A stretch of DNA of 64,000 bases from NCBI GenBank assembly GCA_014695295.1, contig JACJNY010000011.1, forward strand, positions 1-64,000, in the 5' to 3' direction. The notes beneath the pieces are model-generated. The model was given only the letters and a program-made list of their open reading frames with translations, searched no databases and was not told the DNA's origin. The first letter of the stretch is position 1. Each line of letters opens with the position of its first letter. The translations under genes were made by a program, and so were the position numbers. This document shows, piece by piece, positions 40,079-48,486 of the stretch. The stretch is from Microcoleus sp. FACHB-61 (lineage in GTDB: Bacteria > Cyanobacteriota > Cyanobacteriia > Cyanobacteriales > Microcoleaceae).

Positions 40079-41407
40079 CTACTTCTTCTTTTTTCTTTCA
40101 TCCTTCCGCAAAGCTTCCAGAATAGAACGACCCACATAATCACTAAAAATTACTTGCCCAGCTTGATTGTAGTGGCAGCAGCTATCTACATAAACAGCAT
40201 CTTTAGCCCGATCAAATACATTTACAGCATTCAATATATTAATATTATTTTTTTCCAAATTCGGAAACTTTTTGAAAAGAGCCGGATATCCAATCTGTAC
40301 AGATTTAGCATAAGGAGTCTCCTTGTTAAAAGCAATCTGCTTTTCGGCTTCACCAAACACTCTTTTCGTCTCATAATATTGATTAGGCTGAAGAACATGA
40401 AAATAAGGCACATTACTAGCCGACAGCACTTTGTGCATAAAAATTGAACTTTTTGCCCAATTCCCTGCCATTTCTTCAAAAGCTACTGAATCCTGTAAAA
40501 CAGACTTATTAGTATTGATATAAATAACGCTGCTGTCATCTTTTTGTTTTTTCGTCCGTTCTTCTTCAAACTTAAGAACATCTGTTTTATAGTTATTTAC
40601 TAGATGTTGAACGTAAACAGAAGTCAAAGTATTGCACGCAGCTAAATAGCAGTTTTGCAAACTTGACAAACCCTGATTAATCCTAGTTTTATTTTCTTGA
40701 ATTCTGAGAGTTGCTTCCATAGCCTTAGTAGAAAGGCTATTATTCGCGAAGTTAGCCAGCGGCCCAATATGCTGAATGCTTGGCATAGTCAAATCGACTT
40801 CATTTTTATTGTTTAAATTAGAAAGTGCTACTTCATTAAAACCATCTATATTGACGACCATATCTAATTCTTGACCTAAAGCCAAAAAGTAGTTTAAAAT
40901 TAATAATTGCTGCGGCTGTTTGTAGCCTCCGGTAGCAAAAGACAAAATTACAAATTCTTTATCTTTTAAAGCGGGCAACTGTTTGAGGTATTTAGGTAAA
41001 ATTTGATTTTGAACTTGAAATATTGCATAATCGGAAGCCACGGAACCGCCAAAAATTCCGATAATAAATTGATTTTTCTTTATTTTTTTAAAAGGGTAAT
41101 CGTAAGGAGAGATAAATCCGTAGTTGTTAACCTTAAAACCCGGCCGAAAATCAGGGCTGGGTTTTTGAATAAACCCAAAAAAAGGATGAAACCTTTCGAC
41201 AATAGACTCCTTCAGTCGCACTCCTTCTAAATTAATTCCTAAAGCCAACTTATCTTGCGTCTTTTCTCTAGTATAGAAAAATTGCTTGTGCTGGACAAAA
41301 TACCATCCCAAGGAACCGAGTTCCAGGAAAACAAGTAAAAGCGCTAAGTTAATCAAAGCAATTTTTAATATTTCTTTGTTTTTGCTAATAAACTTAAAAT
41401 CTTTCAT
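40079..41407 (-). CDS. SGNH-hydrolase-like envelope protein, copy A
   Basis: A 442-residue protein. One N-terminal membrane segment (about 15-35, ALINLALLLVFLELGSLGWYF) anchors a large extracytoplasmic domain. SGNH-like blocks are visible: GIFGGSVA (the block I Ser), NIDGFNEVAL (block III Asn) and, near the C-terminus, VDSCCHYNQAG (Asp and His of block V). Such proteins often act as O-acyl esterases or acyltransferases on polysaccharides. The gene is the last of the minus-strand carbamoyltransferase locus and is a close duplicate of the next gene upstream, from which it is separated by only 6 bases. The C-terminal tail is lysine-rich. Confidence 0.75.
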   Translation of the reverse strand: MKDFKFISKNKEILKIALINLALLLVFLELGSLGWYFVQHKQFFYTREKTQDKLALGINLEGVRLKESIVERFHPFFGFIQKPSPDFRPGFKVNNYGFISPYDYPFKKIKKNQFIIGIFGGSVASDYAIFQVQNQILPKYLKQLPALKDKEFVILSFATGGYKQPQQLLILNYFLALGQELDMVVNIDGFNEVALSNLNNKNEVDLTMPSIQHIGPLANFANNSLSTKAMEATLRIQENKTRINQGLSSLQNCYLAACNTLTSVYVQHLVNNYKTDVLKFEEERTKKQKDDSSVIYINTNKSVLQDSVAFEEMAGNWAKSSIFMHKVLSASNVPYFHVLQPNQYYETKRVFGEAEKQIAFNKETPYAKSVQIGYPALFKKFPNLEKNNINILNAVNVFDRAKDAVYVDSCCHYNQAGQVIFSDYVGRSILEALRKDERKKKK

Positions 41408-41413
41408 AAATAT

Positions 41414-42739
41414 CTATTTCGACTCTCTTACTATTTTAATAATGGAACGGGAAACATAGTTTACCAATACTTGTTCTCCAACTGAATTATAGTGGCAGCA
41501 GGCATCTTTGTAAACGGTCTCTTTTGTATTGTCTAAAATATTCACGGCGCTAAAAATATTAACCCGAGCTTTTTGCAAATCATCTACTTTGGACAACAGC
41601 ACCGGATAACCTTTTTTTACCCCTTCAATGTAAGGACTCTCTTTGTTAAGCGCGATTTCCTTTTCCTTGGCGGTAAACGCTCGCTTAGTGGGATAATACT
41701 GGTTGGGCTGGATAAAGTGAAAATACTTAATCTTTCTACTTGATAAAATTTGATTCATCCCGATCGACGATTCGTACCACATCGATGCCATTTTCTCAAA
41801 AGCAGCGGCATCCTGCAAAACAGAGTCAGCTTTGGGAATATACACTATATCGCTATTTACCGTGTCTGATTTGGATTGTTTGACTTGCGAATCGTACTTG
41901 ACAACTGCTTGCTGGTAATTGTTGACTAATTGTTTCACCTGTAGCGAGGTAACAGCGTGACACAAAGCAAGTTGACAAGTTTGCAATTGGTCAATACCTG
42001 CTTTCAACTGTTTTTTGTTTTCGTTAATTTCCACAATCGAACTCATCGCTTCCGGCGGCAAGTTGTTGTTGGCTAAACCCGCCAGAGGCTGTATGTGCTG
42101 AACGCTGGGCATTCCCACTTCAACTTTGGCTTTGTTGTTTAAATCTGACAGTGCTACTTCGTTAAAACCGTCAATATTGATGACTAAATCTAACTCTTGA
42201 CCCAAAGCCAGAAAGTAATTTAAAATTAATAATTGTTGGGGCTGTTTGTACCCACCGTTGCCAAAATTTAACACCACAATTTCGCGATCGGCAAATTCTG
42301 GATAACTCCGCAATTTTTTAGAAAATATTTGATTTATATATTCATCTACTGCAAAATTGTTGGCAACTGAACCGCCAAAAACTCCGATAATAAATTGATT
42401 TTTATTGGTTTTAATAAAGGGATATTCGTATAGGGAAAAAAAGCCGTGTTTGTTGACTTTTAACTTTAATTTTTCATTAGTAAAAGCACCTTGCTTGAGT
42501 ACGTAGCCAAAAAATGGGTGCAGTCTTTCTACGATAGATTCATCGAGTCTAATTCCTATCCTTTCAATATCTTCTACTACTTTTTCTTGGGTTTTAATTC
42601 GGGTATAGAAAAAATGCTTTTGGTTGATAAAATAAAAAGCGAGCGACAAAGCTTCCAGACAAATAAAGGCTATCGCCAAATTAACCGCGATTAAAATCAA
42701 CAGATTTTTGCCGTTGTTTAGTAGCGTAGAATCTTTCAT
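41414..42739 (-). CDS. SGNH-hydrolase-like envelope protein, copy B
   Basis: A 441-residue paralogue of the downstream gene, sharing the N-terminal anchor and the same motif order: GVFGGSVANNF (Ser block), GGYKQPQQLLILNYFLALGQELDL in part identical to copy A, NIDGFNEVALS, and KDACCHYNSVG for the C-terminal Asp/His pair. The start (MKDS) follows the SGNH gene upstream with a short gap. Tandem duplication with divergence in the central 200 residues suggests different acceptor specificities. The catalytic role is inferred from the motifs and not shown. Confidence 0.75.
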   Translation of the reverse strand: MKDSTLLNNGKNLLILIAVNLAIAFICLEALSLAFYFINQKHFFYTRIKTQEKVVEDIERIGIRLDESIVERLHPFFGYVLKQGAFTNEKLKLKVNKHGFFSLYEYPFIKTNKNQFIIGVFGGSVANNFAVDEYINQIFSKKLRSYPEFADREIVVLNFGNGGYKQPQQLLILNYFLALGQELDLVINIDGFNEVALSDLNNKAKVEVGMPSVQHIQPLAGLANNNLPPEAMSSIVEINENKKQLKAGIDQLQTCQLALCHAVTSLQVKQLVNNYQQAVVKYDSQVKQSKSDTVNSDIVYIPKADSVLQDAAAFEKMASMWYESSIGMNQILSSRKIKYFHFIQPNQYYPTKRAFTAKEKEIALNKESPYIEGVKKGYPVLLSKVDDLQKARVNIFSAVNILDNTKETVYKDACCHYNSVGEQVLVNYVSRSIIKIVRESK

Positions 42740-42752
42740 AAAATTAGACGAA

Positions 42753-43985
42753 TTATGGTTGACGATTGGGCAGTTGAGACTGCTTCAATTGTTGGCACAA
42801 ATTTCGGTTAATCAGGATACTGGCCAGCCGGTGTCCGAGTTCATTCCAGTGGCCCCCACAGGGTACAGAATTCTCAAAACCGTGGGCGCAGACTTGATAT
42901 TTTTCAGTGTAACCTTGGATCTGTTGGGATAAATTCAGTACCCGAAAACCCTCGCGCGCGCCCAATTTTTTCAGCCGCCTATCGGGATAAAACAAATCCT
43001 GAATTTTGTTTTTTGTCATAAAATCTTTCCGCGTCTGGGCATCCGGTCTAACTTGCATCGGATCGCCGATCGTCACCACCAAGAAATCAGCATTTTTCTG
43101 CACGACTTCATTCCGCATAGTCACAATCAAACCCTCTGTCACCTTCCAAGCCTCTTGCCAATCTGCATTCTGAGGTTCCTTGAGGTTTTGGCTACTTAAA
43201 GTGGTAAAATCCTCAGATAACTCGCGCTTTTTCCTATCTAAGTCTATTTTTTTAATGACCTGCAAAATGCGCGAATTGTTGACGAGCCAACTGGGCATCC
43301 GGTCTACGAAGGAAACTGCTCTTTCGTTGCGGTCGAGCGGTGGCAGATTGCGAAAAGACATATCCGGTAATAACTTGCCACTAGCATCATAACCAAAAAA
43401 TGGTCGGTAGCGATCGTATTCCAGTTTCGGAGAATTATTTATCACATCATTGCCAATAAAAAAAGCAAGAATTACAATATCAGGATTGTAATCCCACACT
43501 TTTTTTCGCAGCATTATCAATTCTTGAGCAGTACCGTAACCCTGCACGCCGAAATTGATGACCTCAACATTTTTGCGCCCCTTAACGGCCTCGCAGTTGC
43601 CTAACTTTCGTTCCAGTTTCGACCAGAAAGTTTCTTCGATAGGTACCTGAATTGCTTCGGTGAAAGAATCACCCAAAACCGCCACCCGCAAAGTATTTGG
43701 AGGTTTTGCTTTTGTATGTTCTCGATCGCGCAAACCCTCGCTATTCACCTGCACAAGACTCGCACCTTCCCCATTCCACTCGCCCGAGGCACCCGGTTTC
43801 AGCTTCCAGCCCAAATTCGGATCGGCAGTGTGGAAACGAGTTGGCGCCGAGTCTACGAAATCTCCGATTTTTGGATAGCCTTCAATCTTGGCCGCCCGCA
43901 ATCCAATTTCACCAATTACCACCCCCATAAATAAACCGCCGAGTGTCAAACCTAAATTGACACCCAAATTTTTCCAATTGCTCAT
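42753..43985 (-). CDS. SGNH/GDSL hydrolase-like protein
   Basis: A protein of about 410 residues with an N-terminal membrane segment (NLGLTLGGLFMGVVIGEIGL). The classical block I, VAVLGDSFTEA (catalytic Ser), lies in the first third. VEVINFGVQGYGTAQELIML follows as block II, FFIGNDV is block III, and HWNELGHRLAS near the end supplies the His of block V. It is a more canonical member than the two following paralogues. The start at 43985 (MSNWKN) lies 4 bases after the end of the DUF5989-like gene. An upstream Met at 44018 would overlap that gene. Confidence 0.85.
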   Translation of the reverse strand: MSNWKNLGVNLGLTLGGLFMGVVIGEIGLRAAKIEGYPKIGDFVDSAPTRFHTADPNLGWKLKPGASGEWNGEGASLVQVNSEGLRDREHTKAKPPNTLRVAVLGDSFTEAIQVPIEETFWSKLERKLGNCEAVKGRKNVEVINFGVQGYGTAQELIMLRKKVWDYNPDIVILAFFIGNDVINNSPKLEYDRYRPFFGYDASGKLLPDMSFRNLPPLDRNERAVSFVDRMPSWLVNNSRILQVIKKIDLDRKKRELSEDFTTLSSQNLKEPQNADWQEAWKVTEGLIVTMRNEVVQKNADFLVVTIGDPMQVRPDAQTRKDFMTKNKIQDLFYPDRRLKKLGAREGFRVLNLSQQIQGYTEKYQVCAHGFENSVPCGGHWNELGHRLASILINRNLCQQLKQSQLPNRQP

Positions 43986-43989
43986 TTTT

Positions 43990-44154
43990 TCAAAACAGTG
44001 TGTAAATAAATGGAGCAATCACAGAACCCTGACTCAATACAATCAAAGCGCCCAAAAAGACTAAAGTCACAATTAACGGCAACATCCAATACTTTTGGCG
44101 TTCTTTCATAAACGCCCACAAATCTTTGAGAAAGTCTAAAGTTGCTTCAAACAC
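43990..44154 (-). CDS. DUF5989/SxtK-like small membrane protein
   Basis: A 54-residue gene. It starts with GTG at 44154, immediately after the stop codon of the SxtJ-like gene (44157-44155), and ends with TGA at 43992-43990. The protein begins (M)FEATLDFLKDLWAFMKERQ, continues with KYWMLPLIVTLVFLGALIVL as the single membrane helix, and ends IAPFIYTLF. From memory this matches the DUF5989 family, small proteins that accompany SxtJ and carbamoyltransferases (SxtK in saxitoxin clusters). The tight spacing on both sides supports translational coupling in the operon. Confidence 0.8.
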   Translation of the reverse strand: MFEATLDFLKDLWAFMKERQKYWMLPLIVTLVFLGALIVLSQGSVIAPFIYTLF

Positions 44155-44562
44155 TTAAAAAGGACGCTCCATACTAACTTTTGTTCTTACTTTACTTGGG
44201 ACGCGGTAAGTATCCATTTTAGGATTGAGTTTTCGCCGCATTGCATCTTCGCCGAAAATGTTTTTGAGCACTCCCATCGGCCAAACTATCAGGTAAAAAA
44301 CTATCCCTAGGACGATCGGCGTTTGGATTTTGTGGAGGATGAGTCCAAAGCGCATCCATGCGTGATAAACGGGATTCAGCGATTTCGGGGCCACCAATCC
44401 TAGCACGATTAGCACTGCGCCGACTGCCCAAGGCTGCCAAGGTAGAGAATGCCGCCGCAGTAAAGGTACTGCTAAACCGAAGATCACTGCAATCAAGCTG
44501 CCAATTAGCAGCCCGAAATCACGCAAGCCTTTTTTATCGAGTTTTTTAATTTGGTCGCTCAT
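44155..44562 (-). CDS. SxtJ-like membrane protein
   Basis: A 135-residue protein with three to four hydrophobic segments: DFGLLIGSLIAVIFGLAVPL, WAVGAVLIVLGLV, then FGLILHKIQTPIVLGIVFYL. The charged, conserved-looking C-terminus includes GVLKNIFGEDAMRRKLNP. The pattern fits the SxtJ family, named from saxitoxin gene clusters where sxtJ and sxtK flank the carbamoyltransferase sxtI. Homologues are widespread beside carbamoyltransferase genes in organisms that do not make saxitoxin. The function is unknown; a role in presenting or exporting the carbamoylated product is plausible. It overlaps no other gene, and its stop directly precedes the DUF5989-like GTG. Confidence 0.8.
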   Translation of the reverse strand: MSDQIKKLDKKGLRDFGLLIGSLIAVIFGLAVPLLRRHSLPWQPWAVGAVLIVLGLVAPKSLNPVYHAWMRFGLILHKIQTPIVLGIVFYLIVWPMGVLKNIFGEDAMRRKLNPKMDTYRVPSKVRTKVSMERPF

Positions 44563-44659
44563 TGTGAAGGAAGAAGTGCGGCAACAGATTGTGTAATGGA
44601 CGTAACGGATGTAACGGATGGATGTCGAGGAAATGAGGAAGAAGGAAAGTTGCTTGTAT

Positions 44660-44712
44660 GGGCGGGTTTTCCCGAAATCTTTTCTGTTATGAAAAAACTC
44701 AAAAACCCGCCC
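44660..44712. other. Hairpin between the carbamoyltransferase and sxtJ-like genes
   Basis: GGGCGGGTTTT (44660-44670) pairs perfectly with AAAACCCGCCC (44702-44712) across a 31-base loop. It is 6 bases past the carbamoyltransferase stop on the minus strand, inside the presumed operon. It may attenuate downstream transcription or be a dispersed repeat. Confidence 0.6.
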
Positions 44713-44718
44713 TTCTTG

Positions 44719-46752
44719 CTAATCTAGTTCAAATTCATTTTTCCAAGCATCATCTTGTTTCCAAGGAATTTGTTCGGACTTGGGAAGCAAGTAATTCTCC
44801 AAAACCAGATAGTCCATTTCGGTTCGCATGAAACAGCGGTAAGCATCCTCTGGAGTGCAAACAATGGGTTCGCCTCGGACGTTGAAAGAAGTATTTACCA
44901 CAATAGAACAGCCCGATCGCTCTTCAAAATGGCTGATTAAGTCATAGTAACGAGGATTGGTTTCTTTGTGAACAGTTTGGATGCGAGCTGAGTAATCGAC
45001 GTGGGTGACAGCCGGAATCTCCGATCGCGGAATGTTGAGCTTTTCAATGCCAAACAACTGCTCTTGTTCAGCAGTCATGGGAATGCGGAGACTGGCTTTG
45101 ACAGGTGCTACTAATAGCATATAAGGGCTGGAATGGTCAATCTCGAAATAATCCGCAACTCGTTCGGCTAAGATTGACGGAGCAAAAGGTCGAAATGATT
45201 CCCGATATTTAATTTTCAGGTTCATCACGGACTGCATTTTAGCACTGCGGGGATCGCCAATGATCGATCGACCGCCCAGAGCCCGCGGCCCAAATTCCAT
45301 CCGCCCCTGGAACCATCCCACCACATTTCCCTGTTCCAAAATTTCAGCCAACTGCGGCATTAATTCGGCATCGTCCAATCGGTGATAGCTGGCTTTGACA
45401 GCATCCAAATATTCCAGAATTTCTGCGTCAGTAAACCTCGGGCCCAAATATGAGCCCCTCATTTGGTCGCGACAAGTTAAATGAGCAAGAGACTTCGCCA
45501 CAGTTGCCACCGCTTGGTTGGCAGTGAGAACTTCAGTCCTCTCCTCAACCGCTGCCACAGTTGCCACCGCTTGGTTTGTAGTGAGAACTTCAGTCCTCTC
45601 CTCAACCGCTGCGTTTGTAGTGATAAGTTCAGTCTTGAGGGATTCTATACTATTTGCTGTCGAGTTCGCGCTCACAGTGCGAGTTTGTTCGTAATACTGA
45701 TACCAAATCGCCAAAGCCGCGCCCAAAGCACCGCCAGCATCTCCCGCTGCCGGCTGAATCCAAATATCTTTGAAAATACCTTCCCGCAAGAGTCTGCCGT
45801 TAGCAACGCAGTTGAGAGCAACGCCGCCGGCAAGACAAAGATAATCGACATTCAATTCTTTTTTAACTGTTCTGCAAAGCCGCAAAACAACTTCTTCGGT
45901 AACAACTTGAATGGAAGCTGCAATGTCCATTTCTCGCTGAGTCAATTTTCCTTCAGCTTGACGCGGCGGCCCTTCAAATAGTTCGTCAAACTTCTTATTT
46001 GTCATGGTTAAGCCAACAGTATAGTTGAAATAATCCATGTTCAAACGGAAAGTTCCGTCATCTTTGAGGTCGATTAAATAGTTGAGAATCTTGTCTACAT
46101 ACTTGGGTTCGCCGTAAGGAGCTAAACCCATGAGTTTGTATTCGCCAGAGTTGACTTTGAAGCCAGTGTAATAGGTGAAAGCTGAATAAAGCAAACCCAA
46201 CGAGTGGGGAAAATCGATTTCCCACTGAGGTGTAAGTTGGTTCCCGTCTCCCAACCAAACCGAGGTTGTGGCCCACTCGCCCACGCCGTCGAGGCACAAA
46301 ACGGCTGCTTTTTCAAAGGGGCTGGGGAAAAATGCCGATGCTGCGTGGGATTGGTGGTGTTCGGTAAATAGCAGAGATGGCAGTTTATTCGTTTTGCAGT
46401 TTGCCATTTCTGCTAGATCTCTTTTGAGCATGGTTTTGAGGTAAAGCTTTTCTTTGAGCCATATCGGCATGGCTGCTAGGAAAGAGCGAAAACCTTGGGG
46501 TGCGTAGGCTAAATAGGTTTCGAGAAGGCGCTCGAATTTGACTAAAGGTTTGTCGTAAAAAACTATTCGATCGAGTTCCCGCAAATCTATTTTCGCTTCT
46601 TTCAGGCAATAAGCGATCGCATTCTTAGGGAATCTGGCGTCATGCTTTTTGCGGGAAAATCTTTCTTCCTGCGCTGCTGCTATAATTTCTCCGTCGCGAA
46701 TTAAGGCTGCGGCGCTGTCGTGATAGTACGCCGAGATTCCAAGTATGTTCAT
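44719..46752 (-). CDS. NodU/CmcH/SxtI-type O-carbamoyltransferase
   Basis: A protein of about 677 residues that transfers a carbamoyl group from carbamoyl phosphate via carbamoyl-AMP to a hydroxyl. The N-terminal Kae1-like domain starts MNILGISAYYHDSAAALI and holds the metal-binding EHHQSHAASAFFPSPF and the LCLDGVGEWATT segment. YLCLAGGVALNC follows, then the C-terminal domain with EFGPRALGGRSI, RPFAPSI and VVNTSFNVRGEPIV. Near residues 380-425 there is an unusual linker with 19-residue tandem repeats (AAVEERTEVLT, then NQAVATV). GAGGAG lies just upstream of ATG 46752, seven codons inside the open frame. It is probably the first gene of the locus running down to 40079. Confidence 0.9.
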   Translation of the reverse strand: MNILGISAYYHDSAAALIRDGEIIAAAQEERFSRKKHDARFPKNAIAYCLKEAKIDLRELDRIVFYDKPLVKFERLLETYLAYAPQGFRSFLAAMPIWLKEKLYLKTMLKRDLAEMANCKTNKLPSLLFTEHHQSHAASAFFPSPFEKAAVLCLDGVGEWATTSVWLGDGNQLTPQWEIDFPHSLGLLYSAFTYYTGFKVNSGEYKLMGLAPYGEPKYVDKILNYLIDLKDDGTFRLNMDYFNYTVGLTMTNKKFDELFEGPPRQAEGKLTQREMDIAASIQVVTEEVVLRLCRTVKKELNVDYLCLAGGVALNCVANGRLLREGIFKDIWIQPAAGDAGGALGAALAIWYQYYEQTRTVSANSTANSIESLKTELITTNAAVEERTEVLTTNQAVATVAAVEERTEVLTANQAVATVAKSLAHLTCRDQMRGSYLGPRFTDAEILEYLDAVKASYHRLDDAELMPQLAEILEQGNVVGWFQGRMEFGPRALGGRSIIGDPRSAKMQSVMNLKIKYRESFRPFAPSILAERVADYFEIDHSSPYMLLVAPVKASLRIPMTAEQEQLFGIEKLNIPRSEIPAVTHVDYSARIQTVHKETNPRYYDLISHFEERSGCSIVVNTSFNVRGEPIVCTPEDAYRCFMRTEMDYLVLENYLLPKSEQIPWKQDDAWKNEFELD
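45497..45632. repeat. In-frame 57-bp tandem repeat inside the carbamoyltransferase
   Basis: The unit beginning GCCACAGTTGCCACCGC starts at 45497 and again exactly 57 bases later at 45554. At 45611 a partial third copy (GCGTTTGTAGTGATAAG) follows. 57 bases is 19 codons, so the frame is kept. The repeats lie between the two catalytic domains of the enzyme. Confidence 0.85.
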
Positions 46753-46921
46753 CGCTCTCCTCACAAATCGCAATGCGTTTGCTTTTGACTATTTAGAATA
46801 GCTAACGATTATAACTGCTTCAGTGCAGATTGGGAATTGAGTTTGGCGATCGCCTATAATTTTACCTGGATCTATGCAGGTGGGCCGCCCGACGGCGATC
46901 GGCTGTTTGAGAGCATTTAAG

Positions 46922-47407
46922 CTAGCGCCGGCGAATCCTGCGCCCCCAAGCTCTGAAGTAAGTGATCACCGGGAATTGATAAAATTCACCTATCAACCAC
47001 AGCACAATGCCTAAATGGGACAAAAAAGCTAAGCCTGTCCAAGCTGCGGGCAGCCACGACAAGCGGCTGCCGGGAACCGGGGGAAAATAGTAAGCTGAAA
47101 GTCCCAGCAAGGTGGTGGGAAGGAAAATTAGACCAAGAGCCGCTGCAAAGTAGGGCCATCCGAATTCTACGCCTTCGAGGTGCGCTCCTATCCACCGTTT
47201 GCCGTTCCAGTGCCAAGTTACGGGCGGTTGGCGATCGGCCATTTGGAGCGATTGTCTTTCAACGCTTGCGGTATAAATGTGCTGGCAGAAGTTGCAAGCA
47301 AGGGCGTCCATCATCGGCATGGTGGAAATTTGGCCGGTGCGGCACACGGGACAGGGATATGTATCTCGATCGTTGAAAGGCCGGGTTGATTTTTTGAAAG
47401 TAAGCAT
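46922..47407 (-). CDS. Zinc-ribbon membrane protein, function unknown
   Basis: A 161-residue protein. Its N-terminus carries two Cys pairs (CPVC near residue 19, CNFC near 38), a likely zinc ribbon. Then WHWNGKRWIGAHLEGVEFGW leads into two membrane helices (about 86-108 and 120-142) and a basic C-terminus (WGRRIRRR). From memory it resembles a conserved cyanobacterial family of unknown role. It stands upstream of the carbamoyltransferase in the same direction but with a gap of about 170 bases, so co-transcription is uncertain. Confidence 0.65.
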   Translation of the reverse strand: MLTFKKSTRPFNDRDTYPCPVCRTGQISTMPMMDALACNFCQHIYTASVERQSLQMADRQPPVTWHWNGKRWIGAHLEGVEFGWPYFAAALGLIFLPTTLLGLSAYYFPPVPGSRLSWLPAAWTGLAFLSHLGIVLWLIGEFYQFPVITYFRAWGRRIRRR

Positions 47408-47565
47408 AGATCAGGCTGTTTGTCAAGATATTGAGAGATCTTAACAGAGTACAGAAATTCTATGTTGAGTAAGGGCGGGTTTTGTATCTAGATTGTTGGT
47501 GATTTCACATTTTTTCCCGCTTCCGGGCCCCTACATTCATGGAGCTTGATGGTCGATGATGCGGA

Positions 47566-48486
47566 TTAATTGCGGTGATTGTTGCTGTAGCGAATTCTGG
47601 CTCCTGCCCAGTGAAGTTTTTCCCTCAAAGTGCCGTAATAAGAATAGTTCTCCCGCAAAATAATAAACTTGGCTTCGCAGTCTGCCCTCCGCACGTCTAC
47701 GCGCTGTCCTGGCCAAATTGCTGTACCCAAAATGCCGTCTGTCCAGAGTTTGGTACTGAGTTCGTAATCTGCTAAAGGCCAAATGCTGACGACTGAACCG
47801 GGCGGCAGGACGATCGCCCGACTCGATAAACTCAAAGGGCAAATCGGAGTAACTGCGATCGCCTCCATTCCCGAGTGGATTATCGGCCCGTTGGCAGATG
47901 CGGTGTAGCAAGTTGAACCAGTGGGAGTGGCCACAATTAAACCGTCGCCTTGATATTGATCGACTACTTCGCCGTCAACTTCCATTTCTAGAATACAGCT
48001 CGGCATTCGATCGGCTGAAGCAGGTTTGACACACATTTCATTGAGTGCCAAAAATCGATCGCTTTCCGGTTCCAGATTAGTTCTGTTTCCCTCAAAAATC
48101 GCCGCCTGCAACATCATCCGCTTCTGCACGGCATACCTGTCTTCCAAAAGTCTGTCCCAAATCTCCTCAGTCTTTTGGAAATCCTCAAAAGACTCGGTTA
48201 AAAAACCCAGATGTCCCCCCACATTCGCTGCCAAAATCGGGATGCCGTCAGCAGCCAAATTCCGCGCCGCAGCTAGGGCCGTACCGTCGCCGCCCAGCAC
48301 CACCGCTAAATCAATTGGGTTGTTACTAGAAGCTAAAAACACCGGATACGGGTTATCTTTCGGGCCGCTCGGCCCCATTAAAACGTGACACCCGCGACTT
48401 TCTAATTGGCGGGCACACTGTTCTGCCCACCGCTGGCTGAGGGTATCTCTGGCTTTGTGGGCGATAATTACTTGTTTTAGTTGCAC
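47566..48486 (-). CDS. nadK: NAD(+) kinase
   Basis: A 306-residue enzyme that phosphorylates NAD+ to NADP+. The nucleotide-binding VVLGGDGTALAAARN (Gly-Gly-Asp-Gly-Thr at residues 65-69) and ANVGGHLGFLTE are followed by the NE motif (LALNEMCVK) and by DGLIVATPTGSTCYTASANG, the family's substrate-binding stretch. Length and order match. Cyanobacteria usually have two NadK paralogues; this one has the longer N-terminal region typical of the sll1415-like type, an uncertain assignment. It is a single gene. Confidence 0.94.
   Translation of the reverse strand: MQLKQVIIAHKARDTLSQRWAEQCARQLESRGCHVLMGPSGPKDNPYPVFLASSNNPIDLAVVLGGDGTALAAARNLAADGIPILAANVGGHLGFLTESFEDFQKTEEIWDRLLEDRYAVQKRMMLQAAIFEGNRTNLEPESDRFLALNEMCVKPASADRMPSCILEMEVDGEVVDQYQGDGLIVATPTGSTCYTASANGPIIHSGMEAIAVTPICPLSLSSRAIVLPPGSVVSIWPLADYELSTKLWTDGILGTAIWPGQRVDVRRADCEAKFIILRENYSYYGTLREKLHWAGARIRYSNNHRN

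Noticed and set aside
40079-46752. Partial saxitoxin biosynthesis cluster
   Set aside because: Only the carbamoyltransferase, SxtJ-like and SxtK-like genes are present; no amidinotransferase, polyketide-type SxtA or dioxygenase genes are seen, and these three families are widespread outside toxin clusters.
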